IMG/VR virus record: IMGVR_UViG_3300014838_000017
Span: 18,349 to 82,348 of that record
Origin: a virus
Length of the DNA: 64,000 bases
Reading direction: 5' to 3' (one strand)
Part shown: one piece after another, positions 43,188 to 51,405 of the stretch
How positions within the stretch are numbered: the first letter of the stretch is position 1
Layout: the number at the start of each line of letters is the position of its first letter
The notes under the pieces: model-generated
What the model was told of the DNA's origin: nothing
What the model saw: only the letters and a program-made list of their open reading frames with translations
The model's database searches: none
Program-made: the position numbers and the translations under genes

Positions 43188-43208
43188 TCTAACGTTATGT
43201 TAGACGTT
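43188..43208 (-). promoter_or_regulatory. Palindromic element upstream of the minus-strand gene
   Basis: TCTAAC-GTTAT-GTTAGA (43188-43204) overlaps a second inverted repeat AACGT/ACGTT (43191-43208). It lies 33 nt before the start of the gene at 43155. Candidate operator or 5'-UTR stem. Confidence 0.4.
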
Positions 43209-43271
43209 AATAATATATCAGGTTGCAAATGAAATACAACTTATTATATTTAAAAGAAAAGTTATTATAAG

Positions 43272-43300
43272 TTGCCGTGGTATTTTTTATAGCGTAACAT
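43272..43300 (+). promoter_or_regulatory. Sigma70-like promoter of helicase gene
   Basis: TTGCCG, 17 nt, TAACAT; four of six matches in each hexamer. It gives a leader of about 30 nt with no SD. Confidence 0.4.
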
Positions 43301-43335
43301 TCACGTAACAATAAGAGCACAAAGATGAATAATAT

Positions 43336-44178
43336 ATGGAACTAAATCAAGGTGAAGTAAACAACCTCAAGAAGTTTGGCACTGCATTTCAAGCCAAATG
43401 CCTAGCAGCAATGCTTTCCGACCGTGCATTTTTGGAACGTGTCATTGACATCGTATCTCCCGATTTCTTCGAAACTGATGCCCATAAATGGGTTGTCAAG
43501 TTTATCGCATCGTATTTTCCGACGTATCATGACACCCCTACAATGGCTGTGTTTGCATGTGAAATTCAAAAGATTCCCGATGCTGTATTGAATATGGCAG
43601 TGAAGGAACAAGTAAAAATTTGTTACCTAGAAGTATCTACCGCAAAAGACCTAACTTACGTGAAGGAACAGTTTTTGTCATTCTGCCGCAACCAGAAGTT
43701 GAAAAATGCTATTTGGGCCTCGGAAGCACTTTTGAAGCAAGGTAACTACGAAGGTATTTGGAATGCCATTAACGAGGCATCCAAAGCAGGAATGGAACGT
43801 GATCTAGGTCATGAGTATCTCGCTGATATGGACAAGCGTATGTCCGCAATGGCCCGTGAGACAGTGAAGACCAACTGGCCGATTATTGATACCCATCTTG
43901 ATGGCGGGCTTGGAAAAGGTGAACTTGGGTTTGTTGTTGCGCCAGCGGGCGCAGGTAAGTGCGTTGGGCCAAATACCGAAATTGAAATCAAGTATATGGA
44001 TACCGGAATTCCGGTCGTTGGTAACTCAGGTAAGGAATATATCATTTGGATTAAACCATTTGAGAAATTTGATTTCGATGGAAAAATATTATATGGGTGG
44101 CAAATCGATAATATTTTCTTTGAACTTGAGAAAATGAAGTCGCAACTACTGGGACGGGAAAATATACAGAAAAAGTGA
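43336..44178 (+). CDS. gp41 helicase N-terminal part + N-fragment of split intein 1
   Basis: 280 aa. Residues 1-208 are the N-terminal half of a T4 gp41/DnaB-type replicative helicase, ending in the Walker A sequence APAGAGK. Residue C209 (base 43960) starts an intein: CVGPNTEIEIKYMDTG is block A. The remaining 72 residues contain no block B, so the split lies unusually early. The ORF stops and a HEG follows; the rest of the intein resumes at 45218. Splicing would join K208 to the Ser that completes the P-loop (GAGK-S). Promoter-proximal gene of the fractured operon. Confidence 0.9.
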   Translation: MELNQGEVNNLKKFGTAFQAKCLAAMLSDRAFLERVIDIVSPDFFETDAHKWVVKFIASYFPTYHDTPTMAVFACEIQKIPDAVLNMAVKEQVKICYLEVSTAKDLTYVKEQFLSFCRNQKLKNAIWASEALLKQGNYEGIWNAINEASKAGMERDLGHEYLADMDKRMSAMARETVKTNWPIIDTHLDGGLGKGELGFVVAPAGAGKCVGPNTEIEIKYMDTGIPVVGNSGKEYIIWIKPFEKFDFDGKILYGWQIDNIFFELEKMKSQLLGRENIQKK

Positions 44179-44297
44179 AGTTTTTGTGTCTGTGTTAATA
44201 TGTATAAGAGATCATGAAAGTAAAAATGTTATCCGAATTGCTTCATGGGAATTTTCTCTGATAAATTGCGATGGTTATCAATCATATACAAATAAGG

Positions 44298-45221
44298 ATG
44301 AATAAGTTAAAATGTCAAATTTGTGGATTTGAGGGAATGAATTTAGTAACTCACTTGAAGTTTAAGCATTTTCAGTCGGTGGACGATTATCGAAAGAAAT
44401 ATGGACAGCGCCAAGTTTATCTTCACTCCGACGAATTGCGGAATAAAATTTCAAATACACTTAAAAAATTAAATGAAAATATAGAATTTAGGCGAGAAAA
44501 TTCCAATCGTCAGAAAAATGGCGCTTCGTGTTTAACAATTAAGTATTGGACGAATAGGGGGGTCTCCGAAGAAAATGCTCGAATAAAAATATCCGAATTA
44601 CAAAAAAATAATTGTCGGAAACATTTGGTCAATGGTGATTTACAGGAATGTTCACATTTTTCTACCAAATATTGGATAAAGCGAGGATGCACTGAACAGG
44701 AAGCGATTAAAAATGTGTATAACATACAGAGTGAACTATCATCCAAATCTTCTAAATTTCAGGGACATATTCATACCGATGAAGAAAAAGAAAGAATTTC
44801 ATCGTCTCTCAAAAAGATGATTGATGTTGTGGGAAGGGGAAAATGGGCACGCCATTTTGGGGAGTTTAATGGTCGTAGTAAAGCTGAAATCGAGTTTTAC
44901 AATTACATAAAGGAAAACATAGATTTGTCAGTTCAAGCAAATGTTTCCGTCGGAAATTATATTGTAGATGTTATTAAAACTCGGAAAATAATTGAATTTT
45001 ATGGTGATTTTTGGCACGCCAATCCATTGATTTTTTCTAAATGTAATAAGTTGTATCCACATGGCCGACGTGTTATGATGGCGGAAGATATATGGAAAAA
45101 GGATAATGCTCGTATATCTTGGCTGAGAAGTGAGGGGTATGAAGTTTTAATTGTATGGGAAACGGAGTGGAAAAAGCAAAAAGAAGTGTGTATTGAAAAG
45201 ATTAGGAAATATCTGTTATGA
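44298..45221 (+). CDS. VSR-like homing endonuclease in split intein 1
   Basis: 307 aa from MNKLKCQICG; an ATG at 44271 adds nine residues. An N-terminal C2H2-like finger (CQICGFEGMNLVTHLKFKH) is followed by 'TIKYWTNRGVSEENA' / 'STKYWIKRGCTEQEA' repeats that probably bind DNA. The nuclease core is VGNYIVDVIKTRKIIEFYGDFWHANP...DIWKKDNARISWLRSEGYEVLIVWETEW, the VSR-like fold described for HEGs inside fractured intein genes. The stop overlaps the start of the next helicase piece (ATGA), so that piece is translated by coupling to the HEG. Confidence 0.88.
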   Translation: MNKLKCQICGFEGMNLVTHLKFKHFQSVDDYRKKYGQRQVYLHSDELRNKISNTLKKLNENIEFRRENSNRQKNGASCLTIKYWTNRGVSEENARIKISELQKNNCRKHLVNGDLQECSHFSTKYWIKRGCTEQEAIKNVYNIQSELSSKSSKFQGHIHTDEEKERISSSLKKMIDVVGRGKWARHFGEFNGRSKAEIEFYNYIKENIDLSVQANVSVGNYIVDVIKTRKIIEFYGDFWHANPLIFSKCNKLYPHGRRVMMAEDIWKKDNARISWLRSEGYEVLIVWETEWKKQKEVCIEKIRKYLL

Positions 45222-46357
45222 TTTATAAGCGTGTTACGACCGAGAAAATAAAGATGGTAGAATTGTTTTCCCGCCTTGGCGTGGAGAACAAAGAAAATGC
45301 CAAGATTTCCGTCCCATTTCCGTTGGGAGTGAATACTCCATACGGATACAAAAATATTATCACGGTATTTAGGACCGAAAAGCAGCGGGCAGTGACGACC
45401 TATTTCAAAAATAATAAGACATTGAAAACTTCCAATGATCATTTATTGAAAGTAAATGGCGATTGGAAGAAAGTCCGGGACATTGTAAAATCCGATATTA
45501 TCGAAACTGAAGTGGGAACGACCTCTATAAAGATGCAACATATTGGGAAGTTGGAAATTTTATATGATATTTCGGTGGAAGATGTACATTGTTATTATTC
45601 GAACGGTATAGTATCTCATAATTCGTGGGTATTAGCTCATCTTGGGGCCGAGGCTATGCTGCAAGGTAAGAACGTTATGCATTTCACGATGGAGTTGAAT
45701 GCGGAGTATGTTGGCCTTCGCTACGACTCTATCTTTTCGGGAGTAGCATTTCAAGACGTTCGGAAGAATCGACCACTTGTTCAGAAGAAAGTTGATGAAA
45801 TCAAGGCCAAGGGCTGTGGGAAACTCTTCATTAAATATTTTCCTACCAAGACTACATCGCCCGCTTCATTGAAGATGCATATTGAACGATTGCAGTTGAT
45901 CACTGGTGTCAAAATTGATTTCGTGGTCGTTGATTATGCCGACTTACTTCGTCCATTCATGCAAGATCGCAACTCCAACAGTTATAGCATTGGGGGCGAT
46001 ATTTATGGTGAACTTCGTGGTGTTATGGGAGAACTCCAAGTTCCTGGTTGGTCGGCGAGTCAAAGTAATAGATGTCTAACTTTAGACACGAAGGTTATAG
46101 TAAAACGTAATAATTTACATGATATGGAAGATATAATAGGGAATATCAAAGTAGGTGATCAACTACTTACGCATTGTGGTTATAAATATGTATCTCGTGT
46201 ATTTCCAATACAGACACAACCGGTGTATAAAATTTGTTTAAAAAGCGGTAAAACTATAACATGTTCGGCGAATCATGAATTCCCATTAAAATATGGAATT
46301 TTAAGATCAATTAGTGATGGTCTCTCTGTTGGAGATAAATTATTTACTAAAAAGTGA
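45218..46357 (+). CDS. Intein 1 C-fragment + middle helicase part + intein 2 N-fragment
   Basis: 379 aa with three parts. Residues 1-135 are the C-fragment of intein 1, including block B (KTSNDHLLKV) and blocks F/G ending VHCYYSNGIVSHN, with N135 followed by +1 Ser. Residues 136-285 are 150 residues of helicase (SWVLAHLGAEAMLQGKNVMHFTMEL...VDFVVVDYADLL Walker B...PGWSASQSNR). C286 (base 46073) begins intein 2 (CLTLDTKVIV...CLKSGKTITCSANHEFPLK...SVGDKLF), 94 residues with blocks A and B, very like the known gp41-8 split intein and at the same QSNR junction. Confidence 0.92.
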   Translation: MIYKRVTTEKIKMVELFSRLGVENKENAKISVPFPLGVNTPYGYKNIITVFRTEKQRAVTTYFKNNKTLKTSNDHLLKVNGDWKKVRDIVKSDIIETEVGTTSIKMQHIGKLEILYDISVEDVHCYYSNGIVSHNSWVLAHLGAEAMLQGKNVMHFTMELNAEYVGLRYDSIFSGVAFQDVRKNRPLVQKKVDEIKAKGCGKLFIKYFPTKTTSPASLKMHIERLQLITGVKIDFVVVDYADLLRPFMQDRNSNSYSIGGDIYGELRGVMGELQVPGWSASQSNRCLTLDTKVIVKRNNLHDMEDIIGNIKVGDQLLTHCGYKYVSRVFPIQTQPVYKICLKSGKTITCSANHEFPLKYGILRSISDGLSVGDKLFTKK

Positions 46358-46390
46358 TATTTTGGGTTACACTCCATATTTATTATATAT

Positions 46391-47602
46391 ATGAAAGAAC
46401 TTTATTATAAGGATAGAAATCATTTTTTAAGTCAAAAATTTGCAATTTTATTTGAAAAAACTCTAAGTCAACATTCGTTAATGCAAATTGATAATATTAT
46501 TAAGAGATTTAACAAAAAGTATCTTAATAATATTAAAAAAGACATGGTAATTAATTTACTAAAATATAATGTTGATGGTGATTGGGTTGATCGATTATTG
46601 AAAAGTGAAAAATTTAAAAAAGATGGATTCTCGTGGGATTCTTGTCAATTACGATATGGAAATGTAGGCGAAAAAATATTTCATGATAGAGTAGAAATGA
46701 TAAGGCATACTAGAGAAAAATATACGGAAGAACAATGGAAAAAAATATGTGTTAGTAAACGTTCCAATCTTGGTCTGAAGGGTTATATTTTAAAATATGG
46801 TGAGACGGATGGAACTCAGAGATGGAATTCTTATTTGAAGAAATGGAAAATTGGAATTAATAAGAAGAAAAAATATGGGTGGAATAGTGGATGTACGCTT
46901 GAAAATTTTCAAAGATTATATGGGGTGCTAGAGGGATATAATATATGGAAAAATAAATCTATAAAACATAAAAAATCATTATCCTTGGATGGATATATTG
47001 AAAAATATGGGATGTACAATGGAACTAAAATGTGGAAAGAGGCGTGTAATAATAGAGCCGTAACATCATTATCAGCATTTATTAAACGGTATGGTAAAAT
47101 CGACGGTGCATTACGACATAAAATTCTTTGCCATCGGCTTTCCTATATTAGTTCGGAGGCATATTATATCGAAAAATATGGAGAAAAACTGGGAACTGAA
47201 AAATATAAAGAAAAAATAATAAGAGCGTCCGAACATAAATTTGATGGATATAGTAAAATATCGCAGGAATTATTTTGGGAAATATATAATAGACTATATG
47301 ATCAATTAAAATTGGAATGTCATTTTCATAGTTTGGATTATGAAGTTTATTTTTTTGTAAATAAAGAGTGGGCTAAAATAATAAATGTCGATTTCAAATG
47401 TAGGAATGCTATAATTGAATTCGATGGTACATATTGGCATCAATTGCCCTTTCATGTTAAACGAGACCCTCTACGAGATCAATATTTGATTGAACGTAAG
47501 TATAAAATTTTGAGAGTAAAAGAAGCCGATTATAATAATAATAAGCAACGAATGATTGATATGTGTGTTAAGTTTGTAAAGGAAAATTATGAAAACCCAT
47601 AA
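46391..47602 (+). CDS. VSR-like homing endonuclease in split intein 2
   Basis: 403 aa. A long N-terminal array of KYG-x-x-x-G-T/A-x-x-W modules (ILKYGETDGTQRW, IEKYGMYNGTKMW, IKRYGKIDGALRH, IEKYGEKLGTEKY) probably reads DNA. The C-terminal core INVDFKCRNAIIEFDGTYWHQLP...DQYLIERKYKILRVKEADY has the VSR-like D...E-x-D-G-x-x-W-H pattern. Very AT-rich compared with the helicase. Starts 33 nt after the preceding stop and overlaps the last helicase piece by 14 nt. Confidence 0.85.
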   Translation: MKELYYKDRNHFLSQKFAILFEKTLSQHSLMQIDNIIKRFNKKYLNNIKKDMVINLLKYNVDGDWVDRLLKSEKFKKDGFSWDSCQLRYGNVGEKIFHDRVEMIRHTREKYTEEQWKKICVSKRSNLGLKGYILKYGETDGTQRWNSYLKKWKIGINKKKKYGWNSGCTLENFQRLYGVLEGYNIWKNKSIKHKKSLSLDGYIEKYGMYNGTKMWKEACNNRAVTSLSAFIKRYGKIDGALRHKILCHRLSYISSEAYYIEKYGEKLGTEKYKEKIIRASEHKFDGYSKISQELFWEIYNRLYDQLKLECHFHSLDYEVYFFVNKEWAKIINVDFKCRNAIIEFDGTYWHQLPFHVKRDPLRDQYLIERKYKILRVKEADYNNNKQRMIDMCVKFVKENYENP

Positions 47603-48074
47603 ATTGAACCCAATGGAATTCTCAATGGATGAAATTATAAGCATTGACTGTATCGGAGATGCTCCTACGGTGGATATTACGGTAGAAGATGTTCATATGT
47701 TTTATGCCAATGATATTTATACGCATAATAGTGTTCATGAAAGTGACATTATTGAAGCTGGCGACGTAGCTGATAGTTATCAGAAAATTATGATCGGTGA
47801 TTTTATTATGTCTTTGTCCCGTAAAAAGGAAGATAAGATGGCGGGCACTGGACGCATGTATATTATGAAGAATCGGTTTGGTCCCGATGGAACTTGGTAT
47901 CCATTGTCATTCGATGCATCGTGTGGAAAAATCGACCTCTACGAACAAAACTCAGTCGAAGCGAATGAAATAATTAGTCGAGTGAAGACCGTTGAAGACC
48001 AACTTAAAGAAATTTTTAAAAAGTCTTGGAACGAGAATAAGAAAAAACAGAGCGGCGATAACAGTGGTTCCTAA
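47589..48074 (+). CDS. Intein 2 C-fragment + helicase C-terminal part
   Basis: 161 aa. Residues 1-47 (MDEIISIDCIGDAPTVDITVEDVHMFYANDIYTHN) are a canonical C-intein with block F and block G, N47 followed by +1 Ser. Residues 48-161 (SVHESDIIEAGDVADSYQKIMIGDFIMSL...GRMYIMKNRFGPDG) are the helicase C-terminal end. Together the extein parts are 208 + 150 + 114 = 472 residues, matching T4 gp41 (475). Confidence 0.92.
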   Translation: MKTHKLNPMEFSMDEIISIDCIGDAPTVDITVEDVHMFYANDIYTHNSVHESDIIEAGDVADSYQKIMIGDFIMSLSRKKEDKMAGTGRMYIMKNRFGPDGTWYPLSFDASCGKIDLYEQNSVEANEIISRVKTVEDQLKEIFKKSWNENKKKQSGDNSGS

Positions 48075-48145
48075 ATAGCAGGTTCATAAAAATAAACGCT
48101 TGTTGACCGAGAAATTTACTTTAGTAGTTACATATTAAAATTATC

Positions 48146-48153
48146 TACTTATA
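48146..48153 (+). promoter_or_regulatory. TACTTATA box before nrdJ
   Basis: Late-box variant 22 nt before the RNR ATG. RNR is expected early, so this may be fortuitous or indicate read-out at late times. Confidence 0.25.
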
Positions 48154-48175
48154 CTCACCTACAAAAATATAGAAT

Positions 48176-50797
48176 ATGGAAACGATAACGAAGTTCGATG
48201 ACGTAAAGAAGCAAACCACCGAGGAATATTTTCAAAACAATCAATTTAGCATAGATGCTTTTAAAAAGAAATATGCTATAAATCCTGAAGAGACGTATGT
48301 CCAAGCAGTTAAACGAGTTTGCGATTTTGTCGCATCGGTTGAATCTACGCAGGAGCTTCGGGACTATTGGAGTGCTCGGTGGTTCAGTGAAATCTACAAC
48401 GATTGGTGGCACCCCGCTGGTTCTATTATGCAGGGGGCTGGGAGTGGAAGAAAGATTAGTTTAGCTAACTGTACTCATATATCCCTTGGAGGTTTACGTG
48501 ATTCGGAAGATTGGGATAATCTCGAATCCATTATTAAAAATACTTCTTATACGACCGCAAAATGTGCTGCCTATAGACAAGGTTTAGGTATTGATTTTTC
48601 TAAGTTGCGTCCAAATGGTTGTAAAGTTTTAAATTCAGCCAACCAAAGTACTGGCACGGTACATTGGATGGAATATGAAGATAAAATTGGTTATTTTGTT
48701 GGTCAAAAAGGACGTATTCCGGCAATGTTATTCAGTCTTTCCTGTGATCATCCGGACGTGGAGGAGTTTATTCAAATCAAGTCTGACTACACAAAAATTC
48801 AGAACGCAAATATCAGTGTTCAATGCACCGAGAAGTTTTACAAGGCGGTGGATAATGATGAAGATTGGGAACTACGGTTTGAAGTTCCCGGCATTAAGAA
48901 AGGTGATCGTATTTATGTTGATGTCCATAGCATTGATATGAGTTGCACTCGTGAGAAGGAAAGCGGTCGTTATTATCGCATTGCTACCCATGATAAGAAA
49001 AGAGAAGTGTTCACCAAGATAGTTAAAGCTCGTACGTTGATGGAGTTGATTGCCAAGAATATGCATACCAACGCAGAACCTGGTATTCAAAATATTGACA
49101 TTGCTCGTAAATATAGTAATTCGGATGCTGTTTATGACGAAAATGATGAGTATGATTCTCGAATTATTGGGACAAATGCGTGTTCCGAACAGTATCTTTC
49201 TCGGGAATCTCTCTGTGTGCTCGCATCACTAAACTGCGGACGTTTTTCGGCGAAGCGGGAATTATTTGCCGTGCAACTGGATAAAATTGGACACTCGGTT
49301 AATCGTTTTCTTGATGACGTAAATGAATGTGAATTGGTATATCAAACTTATGCCACTCCTCATCAGGCACTTGCTATTCGTAAATTGCGCCGAACTGGCG
49401 CAGGAGTTACTAACATTGCGGCTTGGTTATTCAAGTGTAATGTGGCGTATGGAACCAAAGAGGGTAATGATGCTATTGAAGAGTTTATCAAGTGGTATAA
49501 CTACTGGCTGTATGTTAGCACAGAAGAGCTTGGTCTTGAAAAGGGGGACTTTGGTCTATTCAATAAGGAAAAATGGCGTAATGCCCCGTTTGTAGCTCGT
49601 ATTATCAAAGAGTCTGAGAAGATGAACTCTGAATATAAGGTTCCGATCATCAAAGGCACTCATGCTCGCAATGTGACAGTCAGTTCGATTGCCCCGACTG
49701 GTACATTATCATTGATGTTCCGTGATTTCGTTCTTTCTTATGGGATCGAACCCGCATTCTTCATGTATTTCTGGAAACGCACTCGTATGGTGGGTAAGTA
49801 TGAATATTACTTCTGCGTGCCACGGGTTGTTCGTGATGCATTCACTGAGGCAGGCATTCCTATTCCAATGACTTCCGATACTGTTAAAGATACGTGGGAT
49901 GGAAAAATTGGAGCACCGATTGCCAAGTTCATCGAAGAGCATAGGAGTAAGTTTAATTTTAAGGAATCGCCTGATATTAATCCGTTGGATAAACTCAACC
50001 TTATGGCGCAAGTCATGAAGTGGGTGGATAGTTCTATTTCGGTCACTTATATGTTGCCGATTGGATCGACGTGGAAGGAAGTTTATAATTTCATTTTGGA
50101 AGCTCATAAGCGAGAAGTTAAAAGTATTGCCGCTTTCCCCGATAAGAAAATGTATGGTATTGTATCCAACATGCCATTTCGAGGGCTTGCTTTCAAGTTG
50201 AAGGATGAGAATATTGTTATTGGGCATCAGAACTTTTCCGATGATGAATTGAAGGAATTGAATCTATCTCGTGAGAATATTACGAATCCAAAGAATACTT
50301 ATCCCAAGCGTTTGCCATCCATTGATGCAGATATTTATGTGGTCAGCGTCAAGGGACAGAAGTTTGTTATTGTCGTTGGTGTTCAGAATGGACAGCCATA
50401 TGAAATCTTCGGAGGTCACGTTAATGGGTTTGGATTCAAGTTTGCTTATAAAAAAGGTAAACTGACCAAAGTCAAACAAGGGCAGTATGCTCTTGAAATT
50501 GATGATATTTGCATTGATGACTTCTCGAAACAGTTTACTCCGACGGAGCAAATTCTATTCCGTATGGCTTCGATGGCAATGCGCCACGGTGTCCCAGTAC
50601 AGTTTGTAGTTGAACAACTTCAGAAGGGAACGAATGATATTACATCAATGGGTGCCGCCGCCGCACGTTGCTTGAAGAAATATATTAAGGATGGTACCGC
50701 AATAAATGGCCAAAAATGCCCATCGTGTGGTAAAGAACTCGTATATTTAGAGGGGTGCTGTTCGTGCCCATCATGTGGTTGGTCTAGATGTAGTTGA
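48176..50797 (+). CDS. nrdJ: Class II (adenosylcobalamin-dependent) ribonucleotide reductase
   Basis: 873 aa. Reduces ribonucleotides for phage DNA synthesis. Key features: redox Cys C99 (SLANCTHISLGG), the active-site N-A-C-S-E at 334-338 with C336 as thiyl radical site and C354 on the next strand, SSIAPTGTLSL phosphate loop, and a C-terminal Cys-rich tail (CPSCGKEL...CCSCPSCGWSRC) for reduction. No NrdB-like radical subunit or NrdG is in the window, in line with class II. Needs B12 from the host. Intact, with no intein, although phage RNRs are common intein hosts. Confidence 0.9.
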   Translation: METITKFDDVKKQTTEEYFQNNQFSIDAFKKKYAINPEETYVQAVKRVCDFVASVESTQELRDYWSARWFSEIYNDWWHPAGSIMQGAGSGRKISLANCTHISLGGLRDSEDWDNLESIIKNTSYTTAKCAAYRQGLGIDFSKLRPNGCKVLNSANQSTGTVHWMEYEDKIGYFVGQKGRIPAMLFSLSCDHPDVEEFIQIKSDYTKIQNANISVQCTEKFYKAVDNDEDWELRFEVPGIKKGDRIYVDVHSIDMSCTREKESGRYYRIATHDKKREVFTKIVKARTLMELIAKNMHTNAEPGIQNIDIARKYSNSDAVYDENDEYDSRIIGTNACSEQYLSRESLCVLASLNCGRFSAKRELFAVQLDKIGHSVNRFLDDVNECELVYQTYATPHQALAIRKLRRTGAGVTNIAAWLFKCNVAYGTKEGNDAIEEFIKWYNYWLYVSTEELGLEKGDFGLFNKEKWRNAPFVARIIKESEKMNSEYKVPIIKGTHARNVTVSSIAPTGTLSLMFRDFVLSYGIEPAFFMYFWKRTRMVGKYEYYFCVPRVVRDAFTEAGIPIPMTSDTVKDTWDGKIGAPIAKFIEEHRSKFNFKESPDINPLDKLNLMAQVMKWVDSSISVTYMLPIGSTWKEVYNFILEAHKREVKSIAAFPDKKMYGIVSNMPFRGLAFKLKDENIVIGHQNFSDDELKELNLSRENITNPKNTYPKRLPSIDADIYVVSVKGQKFVIVVGVQNGQPYEIFGGHVNGFGFKFAYKKGKLTKVKQGQYALEIDDICIDDFSKQFTPTEQILFRMASMAMRHGVPVQFVVEQLQKGTNDITSMGAAAARCLKKYIKDGTAINGQKCPSCGKELVYLEGCCSCPSCGWSRCS

Positions 50798-50833
50798 GTA
50801 TATACTTTATATTCGTTTAAGTACTTTGAATAG

Positions 50834-50841
50834 TATTTATA
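50834..50841 (+). promoter_or_regulatory. Candidate late promoter (TATTTATA)
   Basis: Exact box 21 nt before the ATG at 50863, followed by a small AACGTTACGTT repeat. Confidence 0.45.
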
Positions 50842-50862
50842 TCAGAACGTTACGTTCAAACT

Positions 50863-51372
50863 ATGCCACAACGTCTAAGTATGGATTCCAATAACCGTCA
50901 ACTAGAGCCAAGGGTAGCAAAACTTGAAGTAGGACTAGATCGTCTGACCGAAGACGTGAGAAGTCTTGCTGGTATTGTTCGAGACCAAGGAGCCAATGTT
51001 GAGAAACAACTTCAGTCATTGACAATCGCCGTTACTGAGGCGCAAGCTCCGAGGAAAACTGATTGGTCAGTCATCATATCGGCTGTCTTATTAATGATGG
51101 CTATAGGGTCGGCAATTTTCTGGCCGTTGAATCAAACGAGTCAAATCAATAAAGAAGCTATTGACAAGCTGGAAGTGAAATTTGAACAGCACGAACAGTT
51201 GCAGGGGCATCCAGTGGGCGTGGCATTGATTCAACAATTGGATAATAGGGTAACCAATTTGGAATTGCAAAATCGAACAGATACCGAGCGGGAAAAGGAT
51301 GAATTGACATTATGGCGGCAAAAATCTATGGGGTTACAGCCATCTAATATCATTTCTACATCAACAAAGTAA
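50863..51372 (+). CDS. Coiled-coil protein with one membrane segment
   Basis: 169 aa. A polar N-terminal coiled coil (LEPRVAKLEVGLDRLTEDVRSLAGIV), then one transmembrane helix (WSVIISAVLLMMAIGSAIFWPL, residues ~68-90) and a second coiled coil to the end. A layout like this suits a spanin-like or holin-associated protein, or a membrane anchor. No lipobox or signal cleavage site is visible. Late promoter upstream. Function inferred only from topology. Confidence 0.65.
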   Translation: MPQRLSMDSNNRQLEPRVAKLEVGLDRLTEDVRSLAGIVRDQGANVEKQLQSLTIAVTEAQAPRKTDWSVIISAVLLMMAIGSAIFWPLNQTSQINKEAIDKLEVKFEQHEQLQGHPVGVALIQQLDNRVTNLELQNRTDTEREKDELTLWRQKSMGLQPSNIISTSTK

Positions 51373-51393
51373 ACTTTTCTGTTATTCCATAGA

Positions 51394-51401
51394 TATTTAT
51401 A
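51394..51401 (+). promoter_or_regulatory. Candidate late promoter (TATTTATA)
   Basis: Exact box 4 nt before the ATG at 51406, with no SD. Confidence 0.5.
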
Positions 51402-51405
51402 ATGT

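Noticed and set aside
43336-48074. Helicase pieces as frameshift or assembly errors
   Set aside because: Each break falls exactly at intein chemistry residues, intein halves pair by block content, and an endonuclease gene fills each gap.
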